Shown: positions 32,616 through 42,657, counted from the stretch's first letter. The stretch is DNA of 64,000 nucleotides from Pontibacter pudoricolor (GCF_010092985.1 NZ_CP048106.1:1178001-1242000); one strand, 5' to 3'. Notes: generated from the sequence alone by a model not told the origin. Numbers and translations are program-made.

Positions 32616-35519
32616 GTGCAGACTTTCCTGGAGCTAACCGCGAAATACATTTACGAAAAGTATAAAGAGAATATCAGCGAGCTATGCATTGTGCTGCCTT
32701 CGCGCAGGGCGAGCTTTTTCTTTAAGAATGCGCTGGCACAAGCTGCTGTAGAACCCATCTGGTCGCCGAATGTGCTCTCGATGGAAGACTTTATCTGTAA
32801 AATGGCGAAGGTGGATGTAGTGGAGCCGATAAACCTGCAGCTCGAACTATACGACCTGATGCGCGAGCAGGACCCGACCCTGGATTTCGATCAGTTTGTA
32901 ACCTGGGCTGGTACTTTGCTCGATGACTTCAGCCGGATGGACCAGAACATGGTGGATACCGGGAAGCTGTTTGATTACCTGAGCGAAGCAAAGGCACTGG
33001 AACGCTGGGAACCCCGCAACCTGGGCTGGACCATGTCGCCGGACATGCGCAAGTACTTTAGCTTATGGGCTAACATCGAGAAGACCTACCATAACCTGCA
33101 GCAGCACCTGCACAAGAACAAGCAGGCCTACACCGGCATGGCTTACCGCAGAGTCGCAAACGAGATCGAAACTATAGTTCAGGAAAACACCTGTCACCAG
33201 TTCATCTTCATTGGCCTGAATGCGCTTACCAGGTCTGAAGAAAAGATCATTAAGGCACTTCTGAAACACAACAAAGCCGAAGTGCTGTTTGACAGTGATG
33301 ATTTTTACATGGAAGAAGGCATGGCCAACCGGGCTGGCAGCTTTCTGCGCAAGTATAAAAACACCTGGAAACTACCGGAGTGGCGCTGGCAACAGAACAT
33401 GCTGTTGACCGATGACAAAACTATAAATGTGATTGGCGTGGCCAACGCCAGCATGCAGGGTAAACTTGCCGGGCAACTATTGCAGGAAATTCGTGAGCAG
33501 GATAAGCACGCGCAAGTTGCCATCGTTTTACCCGATGAGACACTTCTCTTGCCGGTGCTGCATTCTATTCCGGACGATGTGCCCAACTATAACGTAACCA
33601 TGGGTCTGAGCTTTAAGGGCACTCCCCTGTTCAACCTCGTTGATTTGCTGTTTGATGTGCATTTAACGGGCGTGAACCAACTACAGGAAAGCGGCTATAA
33701 AGTATATCAATACCATCATTTATCAATTAGCAAACTGCTCACGCACCCGTTCATCCGTCGCTACGAACTATACCTTAACGAGCAAGAGGACCAGGCTCAG
33801 TTTCATGGGCTGATACAGCAGGTGCTGGATACGATAGTTGCGGAGAACAAAGTGCTGATCACGGCTCAGGAACTGTTGGAATTAGGTCAGCATCACCCGC
33901 TATTCGAAACGCTGTTCCGTACCTGGCGCGATTGCGACGATATTATTGTTGCCATGTACGACCTGATAGAGCTGCTCCGCCAGGTTTACACCCACGGCCA
34001 CAACACCATCGAGACCGAATATCTCTACATCTTCTACACCATCATCAAGCGACTCGACACGATTTTTGATTGCCGCGAGCAGAAGATATCGGTGCGCAGT
34101 TTCCGGAAGTTTTTGTACGAACTGATTGGCCAGACAAGATTACCATTTAGTGGCGAGCCAATTTCGGATGTGCAGATCATGGGTATGCTCGAGACCCGTG
34201 CACTTGACTTTGAAAACCTGATCATCCTTTCTGTAAACGAGAATACCCTGCCTGCTCCTAAAAAGCACAACTCACTGATGCCGTTTGATGTACTGAAAGA
34301 GTTTGGCCTGCCAACGTATGCGGAGAATGAAGGCGCTATGGCTTACAATTTTTACCGTTTGCTGCAGCGAGCCAAGCGTGTGAATTTGCTTTATGTGCTG
34401 CCTTCCGATACCTATGGTTCCGGTGAGAAAAGCCGCTTTATCTTACAACTGCAAAACGACCTGGCCCTGCGTAACCGCAACATCACGTTCCGGGACATGA
34501 CAGCTATAGTGGAACAGACCGATACCAAGAAATACGACGAAGACATAGTTATACAAAAAGACAGCGCTACACTGGAGCAGATAAAACGCGACCTGCAGCG
34601 CGGCCTCTACCCATCCAGCCTGAACACTTATATTAACTGTTCGCTTAAATACTACTTCAGCCGAATTGCTAAAATGCAGGAAGCCGACGAAGTGGAAGAA
34701 CAGGTAGATGCAGCGCAGTTTGGTACGGTGGTGCACCAGGTGCTGGAAGATTTCTTTAAGCCATTTGTGCTGAGTGGCGAACCTATAGTTGCCGAAAGTA
34801 TAGATCAGATGCTGCTCGAGTTACCGGGCCACACCAAACTTGCTTTTAACCAGGCTACCCGCGGCGCCAGCACCGAGCGCGGCCTTAACTACCTGTTGCT
34901 GAAAGTAGCCATTGAAGTATTAGAAAAGTACCTGAACAAGCTCAAACACTCCAGCGAACTGCCACTCTATATTCTCAGGTTAGAAGACTCCCTTACGGCT
35001 AAACTACTGGTACAACTGGACGATGAACTGCTGGACGTAACGATAGCCGGGAAAGCTGACCGCATAGACATGACAGGCCACGAAATACGGGTGATAGACT
35101 ATAAAACCGGAAAGGTAGAACAGAACAAACTCCGTGTAAAAACAGATGACCTAAGATCACCATCTTCCAAAACAAAGGACTTTGATAAGCCGCGCCAACT
35201 ATGGCTGTACCAGTATATTCTGCAACGGCAGTTACGCGAAGCACCGCAAACTATAGTTGGTAACAATCAGCAGATCGATCCGGCAACTATAGTTGCAAAG
35301 TCAGGCATTATCTCGTTCCGGAACATAGAAGAGAATGTGTTATCGTCGGAGTTTAATTTTATGGGAGAAGATGGCCAGCCCAAGGATTTTATAGTTGCTT
35401 CAGAAGAACTACTGACTGGAATCATCAAAAACATGCTCGACCCGAACGAACCGATCCGTAAAACGCAGGACCCGGACATTTGTGAATATTGCGCTTACAA
35501 AGGTATCTGTGCGAGGTAA
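32616..35519 (+). CDS. PD-(D/E)xK nuclease, AddB-like
   Basis: 967 residues from a GTG start. The N-terminus (ISELCIVLPSRRASFFFKNA) is a degenerate helicase-like domain as in AddB. The C-terminal nuclease has Asp815 (GKADRID), Asp828-Tyr-Lys830 (IDYKTGK). Cys675 plus Cys956, Cys959 and Cys965 (CEYCAYKGIC) form the four-cysteine pattern of an iron-sulfur cluster stapling the nuclease domain. It partners the AddA-like protein in resection and recombination at DNA breaks. Confidence 0.9.
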   Translation: MQTFLELTAKYIYEKYKENISELCIVLPSRRASFFFKNALAQAAVEPIWSPNVLSMEDFICKMAKVDVVEPINLQLELYDLMREQDPTLDFDQFVTWAGTLLDDFSRMDQNMVDTGKLFDYLSEAKALERWEPRNLGWTMSPDMRKYFSLWANIEKTYHNLQQHLHKNKQAYTGMAYRRVANEIETIVQENTCHQFIFIGLNALTRSEEKIIKALLKHNKAEVLFDSDDFYMEEGMANRAGSFLRKYKNTWKLPEWRWQQNMLLTDDKTINVIGVANASMQGKLAGQLLQEIREQDKHAQVAIVLPDETLLLPVLHSIPDDVPNYNVTMGLSFKGTPLFNLVDLLFDVHLTGVNQLQESGYKVYQYHHLSISKLLTHPFIRRYELYLNEQEDQAQFHGLIQQVLDTIVAENKVLITAQELLELGQHHPLFETLFRTWRDCDDIIVAMYDLIELLRQVYTHGHNTIETEYLYIFYTIIKRLDTIFDCREQKISVRSFRKFLYELIGQTRLPFSGEPISDVQIMGMLETRALDFENLIILSVNENTLPAPKKHNSLMPFDVLKEFGLPTYAENEGAMAYNFYRLLQRAKRVNLLYVLPSDTYGSGEKSRFILQLQNDLALRNRNITFRDMTAIVEQTDTKKYDEDIVIQKDSATLEQIKRDLQRGLYPSSLNTYINCSLKYYFSRIAKMQEADEVEEQVDAAQFGTVVHQVLEDFFKPFVLSGEPIVAESIDQMLLELPGHTKLAFNQATRGASTERGLNYLLLKVAIEVLEKYLNKLKHSSELPLYILRLEDSLTAKLLVQLDDELLDVTIAGKADRIDMTGHEIRVIDYKTGKVEQNKLRVKTDDLRSPSSKTKDFDKPRQLWLYQYILQRQLREAPQTIVGNNQQIDPATIVAKSGIISFRNIEENVLSSEFNFMGEDGQPKDFIVASEELLTGIIKNMLDPNEPIRKTQDPDICEYCAYKGICAR

Positions 35520-35611
35520 GCAGGAAATCCGGTTTATTACATTACATTACATTAAACCTTTGCTATTGCTTTTAACTATACAATCAACGATCACCAACTA
35601 TAAAACCGGAT

Positions 35612-36697
35612 TTGCATAAGCGTATTGAACAACTGGAACGTTTCGGGCTTACCCTGCAGATCCTAAAAACGGCACTGGCAGGGTCTCTCTCGTGGTTTGT
35701 AGCTACTAATTTGCTACATGCCGAGTTTCCCTATTTTGCTGCCATTGCAGCTATTCTTACCGTACAGGTCACCGTTGCCGATTCTGTTGATAAAGCGACG
35801 CAGCGCATTATTGGTATAATTGGAGGTGTGTTGCTGAGCATGCTTATCGGACATTGGTTCAAGGTAAATGCCGTCTCTATTTTTATAGTTATTCTGCTGG
35901 GGATGGGCATTTCGAAGGCACTCCGCATGAACCCGCAGATCATTTCGCAGGTGGCGATCAGTTCGTTGCTGGTACTGGCTTTCGGACACTTTAACCAGGG
36001 CTACGCCTTCGACCGCATCATCGAAACTATTATTGGCTCCGCAATTGCCGTTATCATCAATGCCGTAATCGTACCCCAGAATGCCATACCGGATGTAGAA
36101 ACCTGTATCGTAAATCTTGGTGAAACAGCAGCTAAAACCCTGTGCAGCCTTACCGTGCTTCTTGACTATACCTCCACTCACCGGAAAACAGGCCGTAGCG
36201 AAGTAAATGCCCTGAAAAAGGAATATCAGAAATGTCAGGATACTTTAAAACTTGCCGAGCAAAGCCTCAAATACAACTTCTTCCTGACCAATAAGCGAAC
36301 CAGGTTAAGCAGGCTGGCTGTCACAATTCGCAAGCTGGACCATATTATAATTCAGATCAGGGGCATCCGGCGAGGGCTTGACGATTTGCAGCACAGCAAA
36401 CTTAGGTGGCTGGAGCAGGAATTTACACAGCAATTGACTACGGCCATGGTAGCTACATCAGCCTGTATCGTTTCGTATGCAAATGTAAGTGTAAAAGCCA
36501 CAGAGGCATCTCTTTTTCAACTATGGGACGCGATAGAAAGAGCCAGAAAAGAACAGGCCAAATGCCTGGACGCATTACAAACGATACCAACCCCTGAAAT
36601 GCTGCGCGATGTAGGAAGCATATTAACCGACCTGAGCCGTATAGTTGCCGAAACAGAACGGCAAAGCAAAAAAGCAGTACCTCAGCCAGTAAAGTAA
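35612..36697 (+). CDS. FUSC / aromatic acid exporter family membrane protein
   Basis: 361 residues from a TTG at 35612; no ATG is near. Residues about 20-170 form six membrane helices (FPYFAAIAAILTVQVTVADS, IIGIIGGVLLSMLIGHWF and others) of the FUSC/ArAE type. The remainder is a cytosolic helical domain (LKKEYQKCQDTLKLAEQSL, LDHIIIQIRGIRRGLDDLQH). Members are thought to export aromatic acids or related compounds. An AraC-type regulator gene starts 36 bases after its stop codon. Confidence 0.85.
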   Translation: MHKRIEQLERFGLTLQILKTALAGSLSWFVATNLLHAEFPYFAAIAAILTVQVTVADSVDKATQRIIGIIGGVLLSMLIGHWFKVNAVSIFIVILLGMGISKALRMNPQIISQVAISSLLVLAFGHFNQGYAFDRIIETIIGSAIAVIINAVIVPQNAIPDVETCIVNLGETAAKTLCSLTVLLDYTSTHRKTGRSEVNALKKEYQKCQDTLKLAEQSLKYNFFLTNKRTRLSRLAVTIRKLDHIIIQIRGIRRGLDDLQHSKLRWLEQEFTQQLTTAMVATSACIVSYANVSVKATEASLFQLWDAIERARKEQAKCLDALQTIPTPEMLRDVGSILTDLSRIVAETERQSKKAVPQPVK

Positions 36698-36733
36698 GCG
36701 TTTGTAAATTGATTGTACCGGTACTTAAAAGCA

Positions 36734-37612
36734 ATGCCTGAAACAACCCTTCCCATTTACCAGATTAAAGATTTTGATGCCGGCAGCCAGCAGGAACGGT
36801 ATTTTTATATGAATTCTTTTGCGCAGCATCTGCAGGAGCATGCTTTTATTCAGAAACCGCATAAGCACGACTTCTACATGCTGTTATTTGTTACTCAAGG
36901 TACAGGCACCCATACCATCGATTTTGAAACGTACCCGGTAAAGCCAGGCGCTACTTTCTTTTTAAGCCCGGGCCAGTTACATAGCTGGCAGCTTAGCCCC
37001 GAAACCGACGGTTTTATAGTTTTCTTCACCCCATCGTTTTACCTGCTCGATTTTTCGCATCACAAGCTCTATAGTTTCCCGTTTTTTCATGGATTGGTAC
37101 ATAAGCCTTTGCTGCAGATTTCTGCAGCACACTGGGCATCGCTTAAAACCATACTTAACAACATTAAAAAAGAACTGGCAGCGCAGCAACTATACGCTGA
37201 TGCTATTATCCGCAATTACCTCGATATCCTGTTGCTTCAGTTATCACGGCAGTACCAATCAGAAAAGCAGGAACAGCAACTGCCTGTGGGCATGCTGTCG
37301 CAGGTAGAAGTGTTGCAAAACCTGATCGAGAAAAACTACAAAGAACACAAGCCTGTCAGCTTTTACGCCGATAAACTACACACTACACCTAAACAGCTTA
37401 ATGAATATTGTAAACGGATACTAGGCAAAACAACGACAGACCTGATTCATGACAGGGTTATACTGGAAGCCAAACGGTTACTGGTGCACTCTGATCGTAC
37501 CATATCGCAGGTGGCCGCCGAGCTGGGTTATTTTGACAATGCTTACTTCTTCCGGTTTTTTAAAAAGAAGACCAACTATACGCCTGAACAATTCCGGAAA
37601 GAGCACCTATAG
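36734..37612 (+). CDS. AraC family transcriptional regulator
   Basis: 292 residues from the ATG at 36734; a TTG at 36713 would add seven residues. The N-terminal cupin (HKHDFYMLLFVTQGTGTHTI, FFLSPGQLHSWQL) probably senses a small ligand. The C-terminal double helix-turn-helix reads HKPVSFYADKLHTTPKQLNE and ELGYFDNAYFFRFFKKKTNY. Close to the FUSC exporter, which it may control. It is paralogous to the regulator at 55935-56807. Confidence 0.9.
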   Translation: MPETTLPIYQIKDFDAGSQQERYFYMNSFAQHLQEHAFIQKPHKHDFYMLLFVTQGTGTHTIDFETYPVKPGATFFLSPGQLHSWQLSPETDGFIVFFTPSFYLLDFSHHKLYSFPFFHGLVHKPLLQISAAHWASLKTILNNIKKELAAQQLYADAIIRNYLDILLLQLSRQYQSEKQEQQLPVGMLSQVEVLQNLIEKNYKEHKPVSFYADKLHTTPKQLNEYCKRILGKTTTDLIHDRVILEAKRLLVHSDRTISQVAAELGYFDNAYFFRFFKKKTNYTPEQFRKEHL

Positions 37613-37675
37613 TTTACCGTAAAATTGTACAGTATTTGGTCATTTATGTACAGTAAGTCTTAGCTAATACCTGCC

Positions 37676-37683
37676 TATCTTTG
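37676..37683 (+). promoter_or_regulatory. -7 element before the DUF983 gene
   Basis: TATCTTTG matches TAnnTTTG, 24 bases before the ATG. Confidence 0.55.
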
Positions 37684-37706
37684 TATGAAGTAAAAATACG
37701 AACGTT

Positions 37707-38105
37707 ATGGCCTGGAAAGACTCTTCTTTTTATAGTATACTGAATATTAAATGTCCGCGCTGCCATGAGGGTGATATGTTTCCGAAGGGCACGCTTTATA
37801 GTGTAAGCAAGTTTGCTACAATGAATGAAAAGTGCAGCTGCTGCGGACAGTATTTTGAGCCGGAAACAGGTTACTACTATGGTGCCATGTTTGTGAGTTA
37901 CGCGTTTAGCACAGCCATCTTTATCGGGGTCTGGATCGTGTTAAGTATGCTGGTAGAGGAAGTAACCTTGCTGATGATGATCGTAGCTCTGGTCGTTTCA
38001 GTAATAGCACTGCTGCCCATAAATTTCAGACTGTCACGCAGCATCTGGATACATATCTTTATCCGTTATAAAGGCCCATGCACCCTGGAAAAGAAAAAGA
38101 GTTAA
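37707..38105 (+). CDS. DUF983 family zinc-ribbon membrane protein
   Basis: 132 residues. Two cysteine pairs (KCPRCHEG and KCSCCGQ) near the N-terminus form a zinc ribbon, followed by FEPETGYYYGAMFVSYAFS and two membrane helices (residues about 65-112). This is the DUF983 pattern, common in Bacteroidota and of unknown function. It is a single gene with a promoter and terminator of its own. Confidence 0.88.
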   Translation: MAWKDSSFYSILNIKCPRCHEGDMFPKGTLYSVSKFATMNEKCSCCGQYFEPETGYYYGAMFVSYAFSTAIFIGVWIVLSMLVEEVTLLMMIVALVVSVIALLPINFRLSRSIWIHIFIRYKGPCTLEKKKS

Positions 38106-38113
38106 TACAATTG

Positions 38114-38145
38114 AAAGAGACACTACATCAGGTGTCTCTTTTTTT
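38114..38145 (+). terminator. Terminator after the DUF983 gene
   Basis: AAAGAGACAC (38114-38123) and GTGTCTCTTT (38132-38141), then Ts. Confidence 0.87.
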
Positions 38146-38331
38146 GCCTGTCTTCGGTTTTATGGTTCGTCTGTCTAAAATGAGACAAAACCTTGCGCTT
38201 GTTTATAGTTGCACCATTATTTAGGCTATACCTTATTAATAAAAGTCAACGATTAAACTATAACATCCTGTAAACGTTATTATTAGCAGGATTCTATCCT
38301 GAATTAGTTGCACGACTTTAAACAATAAGCT

Positions 38332-38937
38332 ATGAAAAGATTATTTACACTCCTGCTATTTAGTATATCGTTTCATTTAAGTGCATCGGCACAGGATGAG
38401 CACTTAACCAGGCCGCAGACCACGGCACCTGTAGCCGGCGAAGCAGTTGCTAAGGGCAACTGGATCGTAGGAGCCAGTATCGCAAACATAGGCCATAACT
38501 TCAAATCTGAAACCTTTACGCTGGATATTAACCCGAGAGCAGGTTACTTTATATCCGATAATGCGGCAATTGGTGCACAGGTACAGTTAGGCTTTATTGC
38601 TTATGATGGTGGTGAAGATATCAAATATGGGTTAACACCGTTTGTACGCTATTATTTTCCGGAAGGCGCAGCTCCAACACACCGCTGGTTTGGCGAGGCA
38701 GTTGTAGGTTTTGCCGGCAGCTCTATTGAAGATAGTGAAGGCGATGCCATTTTTGATGCTGTGTATGGTGTAAGTGCTGGCTACGCCCATTTTGTTGCAT
38801 CTAACGTGGCCCTGGAAGGTATGCTGAACCTGATCCGTAGCAATGCCAATATCGACGTCAGCAACGATTCATCTACCGGACTTTCTCTTAGCCTTGGCCT
38901 CCAGATTTACCTGCCTGGCAGTGGCCGTAGTTTCTAA
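38332..38937 (+). CDS. Outer membrane beta-barrel protein
   Basis: 201 residues with a signal peptide ending ...SASAQD (cut near residue 20). The mature sequence alternates aromatic and polar residues, as in 8-stranded barrels: FTLDINPRAGYFISDNAAIG, YGLTPFVRYYFPEG, GLSLSLGLQIYLPG. It is similar to the outer membrane protein beta-barrel domain family. No specific role can be read. Confidence 0.82.
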   Translation: MKRLFTLLLFSISFHLSASAQDEHLTRPQTTAPVAGEAVAKGNWIVGASIANIGHNFKSETFTLDINPRAGYFISDNAAIGAQVQLGFIAYDGGEDIKYGLTPFVRYYFPEGAAPTHRWFGEAVVGFAGSSIEDSEGDAIFDAVYGVSAGYAHFVASNVALEGMLNLIRSNANIDVSNDSSTGLSLSLGLQIYLPGSGRSF

Positions 38938-39194
38938 TATGTAACTTTAAAACCTGACCGAAGATCACCTGTAATCCATAGTTGCAGGTGATCTTTGCTA
39001 TTGACCGGCCCAGACCAGAACTATAAAGTGGTTTATCACTTCAATAATTTCTACCTTAGATAACGTAACATAAATCTTTCTAAATAAAGAATTTTACAAC
39101 AAGTCTGCCTCTTACCCATGATTTGATTGTGCATTAGCCTGCAGGTATAGCCCGGGCCTGGATTGCCGGGTATAGTTTCCGTAACTAAACACTC

Positions 39195-40571
39195 ATGCAA
39201 CAAGATCTCTCTCCAATTCAGCTTACCTTTCTGGGTGGTGCCGGTACTGTTACCGGTTCCAAAATTCATATTAAAACAGCAAAACACCAGATACTCATCG
39301 ATTGTGGTTTGTTTCAGGGACTCAAACAACTGCGCCTTTTAAACTGGCAAAAGCCTGCCCTTAAACTGGAAGACCTGGATGCCATCATCCTCACGCACGG
39401 ACACCTGGACCATTGCGGCTACCTGCCCGTGCTTGTTAAAAATAGTTACGATGGACCCATTTACGCCACAGAACCGTCCCGCGACATAACACGCATTATT
39501 CTTACCGACAGTGCCCGTATACAAATGGAGGATGCCGAAGAAGCAAACCGCGGCGGATATTCCATCCACCATCCGGCCAAACCGCTTTATGACCTCGACG
39601 ATGTAGCCCGCACCATGCCCTTATTTGAGACACACAACTATGGCGAGTGGGTAATTATAAACGAAGACATTAAGTTTTGTTTCAGAAACAGCGGCCACAT
39701 ACTGGGTTCCGCTATAGTTGAGTTGAAGTGCCAGGGCCGTACATTTATTTTTTCAGGAGACATAGGCCAGCGCCAGCCGCTGTTAATGGACCCGCCGGTC
39801 AGGCTCCGTGATGCAGATTATGTGATCATGGAATCAACCTATGGCGACAGGCTGCATAGTGACGTATCTCCTTATACCGAACTTGCAGAAGTAGTAAACC
39901 ATACCTATGACAAAGGTGGTGTACTGGTCATTCCGAGTTTTGCCGTAGAGCGCGCGCAGGAATTACTTCTGCTCCTGAATACGCTTAAAGAGGACAAGAG
40001 CATCCCTCCTATACCGGTCTACCTGGATACACCGATGGGCATTGATGTGTCTGACCTGTATTTGCATTATCACGAGTGGCATAACCTAACCCGTGCTGAA
40101 TGTGAAACTATGATGCGCAACGTACACATTATCCGCAAATTTGAGCACACCCAACATGTACTGGATACGCACGGCCCTAAAATTGTGATTGCAGGCAGCG
40201 GCATGGTAACAGGCGGTCGTGTGTTGTACTACCTGGAGCGTTTACTCGGAGATGCCAGGAATACAGTGTTGCTGGTAGGTTTCCAGGCACCGGGTACACG
40301 GGGTAGTTTGCTAAGCAGTGGAACCGATGAACTGAAGATACATGGTGCCTACTATAAGGTTCGGGCTGAAGTAAGGCAGATAAGCACCATGTCGGCGCAC
40401 GGCGACCGGGACGACCTGCTCTGGTGGCTACAGAATTTTAAACAGGCTCCGCTACAGGTTTTCCTGAACCACGGCGAGGCACAGGCCAGTGAAGTTCTTC
40501 GCATGGAAATAAAAGACAAACTAAAATTTCCGGTAACTATAGCGCAGATGGGCGAAACGTATTACTTGTAA
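39195..40571 (+). CDS. MBL-fold beta-CASP ribonuclease-like protein
   Basis: 458 residues. Metallo-beta-lactamase motif THGHLDHCG (His68, His70, Asp72, His73), FLGGAGTVTGS at the start, RNSGHILGSA, the beta-CASP part (IPSFAVERAQELLLLLN, VIAGSGMVTGGRVLYYLERL), and a C-terminal RMM-type segment (STMSAHGDRDDLLWWL, VFLNHGEAQASEVL). Members process RNA with two zinc ions, resembling archaeal CPSF-like and YsdC/RNase J relatives. Confidence 0.91.
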   Translation: MQQDLSPIQLTFLGGAGTVTGSKIHIKTAKHQILIDCGLFQGLKQLRLLNWQKPALKLEDLDAIILTHGHLDHCGYLPVLVKNSYDGPIYATEPSRDITRIILTDSARIQMEDAEEANRGGYSIHHPAKPLYDLDDVARTMPLFETHNYGEWVIINEDIKFCFRNSGHILGSAIVELKCQGRTFIFSGDIGQRQPLLMDPPVRLRDADYVIMESTYGDRLHSDVSPYTELAEVVNHTYDKGGVLVIPSFAVERAQELLLLLNTLKEDKSIPPIPVYLDTPMGIDVSDLYLHYHEWHNLTRAECETMMRNVHIIRKFEHTQHVLDTHGPKIVIAGSGMVTGGRVLYYLERLLGDARNTVLLVGFQAPGTRGSLLSSGTDELKIHGAYYKVRAEVRQISTMSAHGDRDDLLWWLQNFKQAPLQVFLNHGEAQASEVLRMEIKDKLKFPVTIAQMGETYYL

Positions 40572-40823
40572 CTATAAACTCATGTTTGAAGAGCGTAGTT
40601 ATTTAAAGCTGATCTTATAGTTTAACTATAGACTTGCTGTTTCGGACATCTGTGTCCGGAACCTTGTCTGTTGCGGACTTCCTTATCCGCGTAAAAGGAA
40701 GACTAATTTACAGAGACTAAGAAGTCCCAGGCAGCGTGTTTTCGGACTTGGAGGCCCGCAAGAGCTTTAAGAGCTTTGTTGTTAAAAGTCTGATCCTATA
40801 GTTTAACTATAGTTTTAAGAAAG
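40572..40823. repeat. Palindromic repeat element and CTATAG motifs
   Basis: 252 bases, no gene. At 40638-40694 is a relative of the element at 31889-31945: GGACA-tctg-TGTCC at 40644-40657 and an imperfect GCGGACTTCCTTATCCGC at 40673-40690. The rest has several AACTATAG copies. Confidence 0.75.
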
Positions 40824-41285
40824 TTACTTTACAAACAAACGCTTGTCAAACTCAAAAGGCTCTGTGCCAACTATAGTTACTTTAGGAAAGTCCGGGTGAA
40901 GGGGGTTTACGAGATAATTGTAGGTGCCCTGCACTGCTGCGGATGGCACTTTCAGCACGAGCTGTTGCTGATCAGCTATAAATGCATCGCCAATAAGCTG
41001 GGTGGCATTGCTATGCGGAAAAGATTTCCAGTCGGTTGGCAGTTTAGCTTCAGGCAGTTCAACTATCTCAACATCATCGGGAATCCGGATCTGGATAAGC
41101 TGGTAATCGAAAGGTATGATACCGAGCGGCATGTGTACGGCAACTTCTACGGTGCAAAGTGCTATGGAATCGGAAGTATACAGCACAGGCGTTCCTTTGC
41201 TGTTCCAGCGGCCACCTGCCAGCTCCGCCCCTTTCCCCGACAGATCTTTTGCAAACCTGACGCGGCTCAAGCGGAACACGATCAT
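40824..41285 (-). CDS. RES-domain NAD-degrading toxin
   Basis: 153 residues. The RES domain family (toxins of RES/Xre systems) includes NAD+ phosphorylases that deplete the cell's NAD. The diagnostic pieces are VFRLSRVRFA (Arg), GAELAGGRWNSKGTPVLYTS (with GGRWN), and ALCTVEVAVHM (Glu). The gene overlaps the upstream antitoxin gene by 4 bases (41282-41285), a classic coupled TA layout with antitoxin first. Confidence 0.9.
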   Translation of the reverse strand: MIVFRLSRVRFAKDLSGKGAELAGGRWNSKGTPVLYTSDSIALCTVEVAVHMPLGIIPFDYQLIQIRIPDDVEIVELPEAKLPTDWKSFPHSNATQLIGDAFIADQQQLVLKVPSAAVQGTYNYLVNPLHPDFPKVTIVGTEPFEFDKRLFVK

Positions 41286-41737
41286 GCCAGTACGCCGTGC
41301 TCTATGCGGGTAAGCTCATCGCGTAGCATGCCTATGCCAAACGTGCTGTCCAGAAGTTCTTTTGGTTTTATGCCGCCTAAGGCAACGTTCTTGGCTTCGA
41401 GCCAGGCATCAAAATTGGCCTGATCGCCAAACACTTCCACTCCTTTATTATAGACCAGCGTTATTTCCAGTATCTTTTCAGAATGCAGCGGGTCGAAGGT
41501 GCGCTTCTCCTTTTTGTATCGCTGAAAAGTACGCTCCGATAAATGCAGGTAATTAGACCACTCGCTTATGCTGAAAGGACTTTTATCGGCTATAGTTTGG
41601 AAGGATGCATACTTTATGCCTTCGCGCACCGTGCTGATGAGCATAAAAATATCCCGGTCATCGATCAGGCTATAGTTTAAAGTAGTGAGTGCGTGTGCCA
41701 TAATAGAATGTTTTCTCAAATATACGAAACTTGTCAT
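41282..41737 (-). CDS. Xre/MbcA/ParS-type antitoxin
   Basis: 151 residues. N-terminal helix-turn-helix (SISEWSNYLHLSERTFQRYK) and C-terminal DUF2384-like toxin-binding domain (ALGGIKPKELLDSTFGIGML, RDELTRIEHGVLA). It neutralises the RES toxin and probably autoregulates the operon. A CTATAG-rich gap follows upstream, but no operator is evident. Confidence 0.9.
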   Translation of the reverse strand: MTSFVYLRKHSIMAHALTTLNYSLIDDRDIFMLISTVREGIKYASFQTIADKSPFSISEWSNYLHLSERTFQRYKKEKRTFDPLHSEKILEITLVYNKGVEVFGDQANFDAWLEAKNVALGGIKPKELLDSTFGIGMLRDELTRIEHGVLA

Positions 41738-41892
41738 AATTTAATCGACATTTGTCGCAAGTATTTTTACTGCTTCCATCTATAGTAGTTATTATAGTTA
41801 CAGGTATCAGACTTATTTGTTAAATCAACTATAAACTTCTATTTTTAATGCATGAGTTTTAGTCGGCTCATAAAAATCAACCTAACCCGTTT

Positions 41893-42603
41893 ATGAAAAA
41901 ATTACTTTATACTATAGCTGCCTGCTTACTGGCCGTTAACGTTACTTTTGCCCAGGATGCTACTACAAACCCAAGGATTTTGCCGATGTTTGGCAATGTG
42001 GTTAAGACGGAAGCCCAGCAACTACAGGACGAGAAATTTCTGAGCAGCTGCGATAAAAGCTTTACTACACGCACCGAGGCCAGTAACTTTTTTATGGAAC
42101 GCGGCTGGGAGTACCTGAACGAGGGACAGACGGATACGGCAATGCACCGCTTTAACCTGGCCTGGCTCCTGAACCCGGATAACGGCGATTCGTACTGGGC
42201 TTTCGGGTTGGTAACTGTTGCCAAAGGAAATCCGCAGGAAGCGGTTGGCTATTACGAAAAAGCACTTGCTCTTAAACCCAAAAACTCCCTGCTCCTCTCC
42301 GACCTGGCAACCTGCTACGTAACAATGTATGAACAGAAACCGAAGAAGAAGTCACTCAGCAAAGCTATAGGTTACCTGGATCAGTCTATAGCGGCAGACG
42401 CTCAGAATGCATTTGCTTACTTCACCATGTCTAAAGTAAAGTACTTTAACAAGGACTATAACAGTGCCTGGACTTACCTGCATAAAGGCCGGGAACTAAA
42501 TATGGCAGCTTTAGATTACAATTATCTGCTGCAGCTGACTGAGAAAATGAAAGACCCGCAAGGATTTTACAAAAGCAATGAAACTGCCGCTCAGCCGGAA
42601 TAA
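41893..42603 (+). CDS. Secreted TPR-repeat protein
   Basis: 236 residues, signal peptide cut near residue 20 (VNVTFAQDA). Tetratricopeptide-like helices span about 60-150: FFMERGWEYLNEGQTDTAMH, WAFGLVTVAKGNPQEAVGYY, EKALALKPKNSLLLSDLATC. It is likely a periplasmic adaptor. Partner unknown. The gene is monocistronic with a strong terminator. Confidence 0.85.
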   Translation: MKKLLYTIAACLLAVNVTFAQDATTNPRILPMFGNVVKTEAQQLQDEKFLSSCDKSFTTRTEASNFFMERGWEYLNEGQTDTAMHRFNLAWLLNPDNGDSYWAFGLVTVAKGNPQEAVGYYEKALALKPKNSLLLSDLATCYVTMYEQKPKKKSLSKAIGYLDQSIAADAQNAFAYFTMSKVKYFNKDYNSAWTYLHKGRELNMAALDYNYLLQLTEKMKDPQGFYKSNETAAQPE

Positions 42604-42625
42604 TTAAACTATAACTTCTTATATG

Positions 42626-42657
42626 AAAAGGCATCCGACAAGGATGCCTTTTTTATT
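42626..42657 (+). terminator. Terminator after the TPR gene
   Basis: AAAAGGCATCC (42626-42636), GACAA loop, GGATGCCTTTT (42642-42652), then Ts. Confidence 0.88.
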
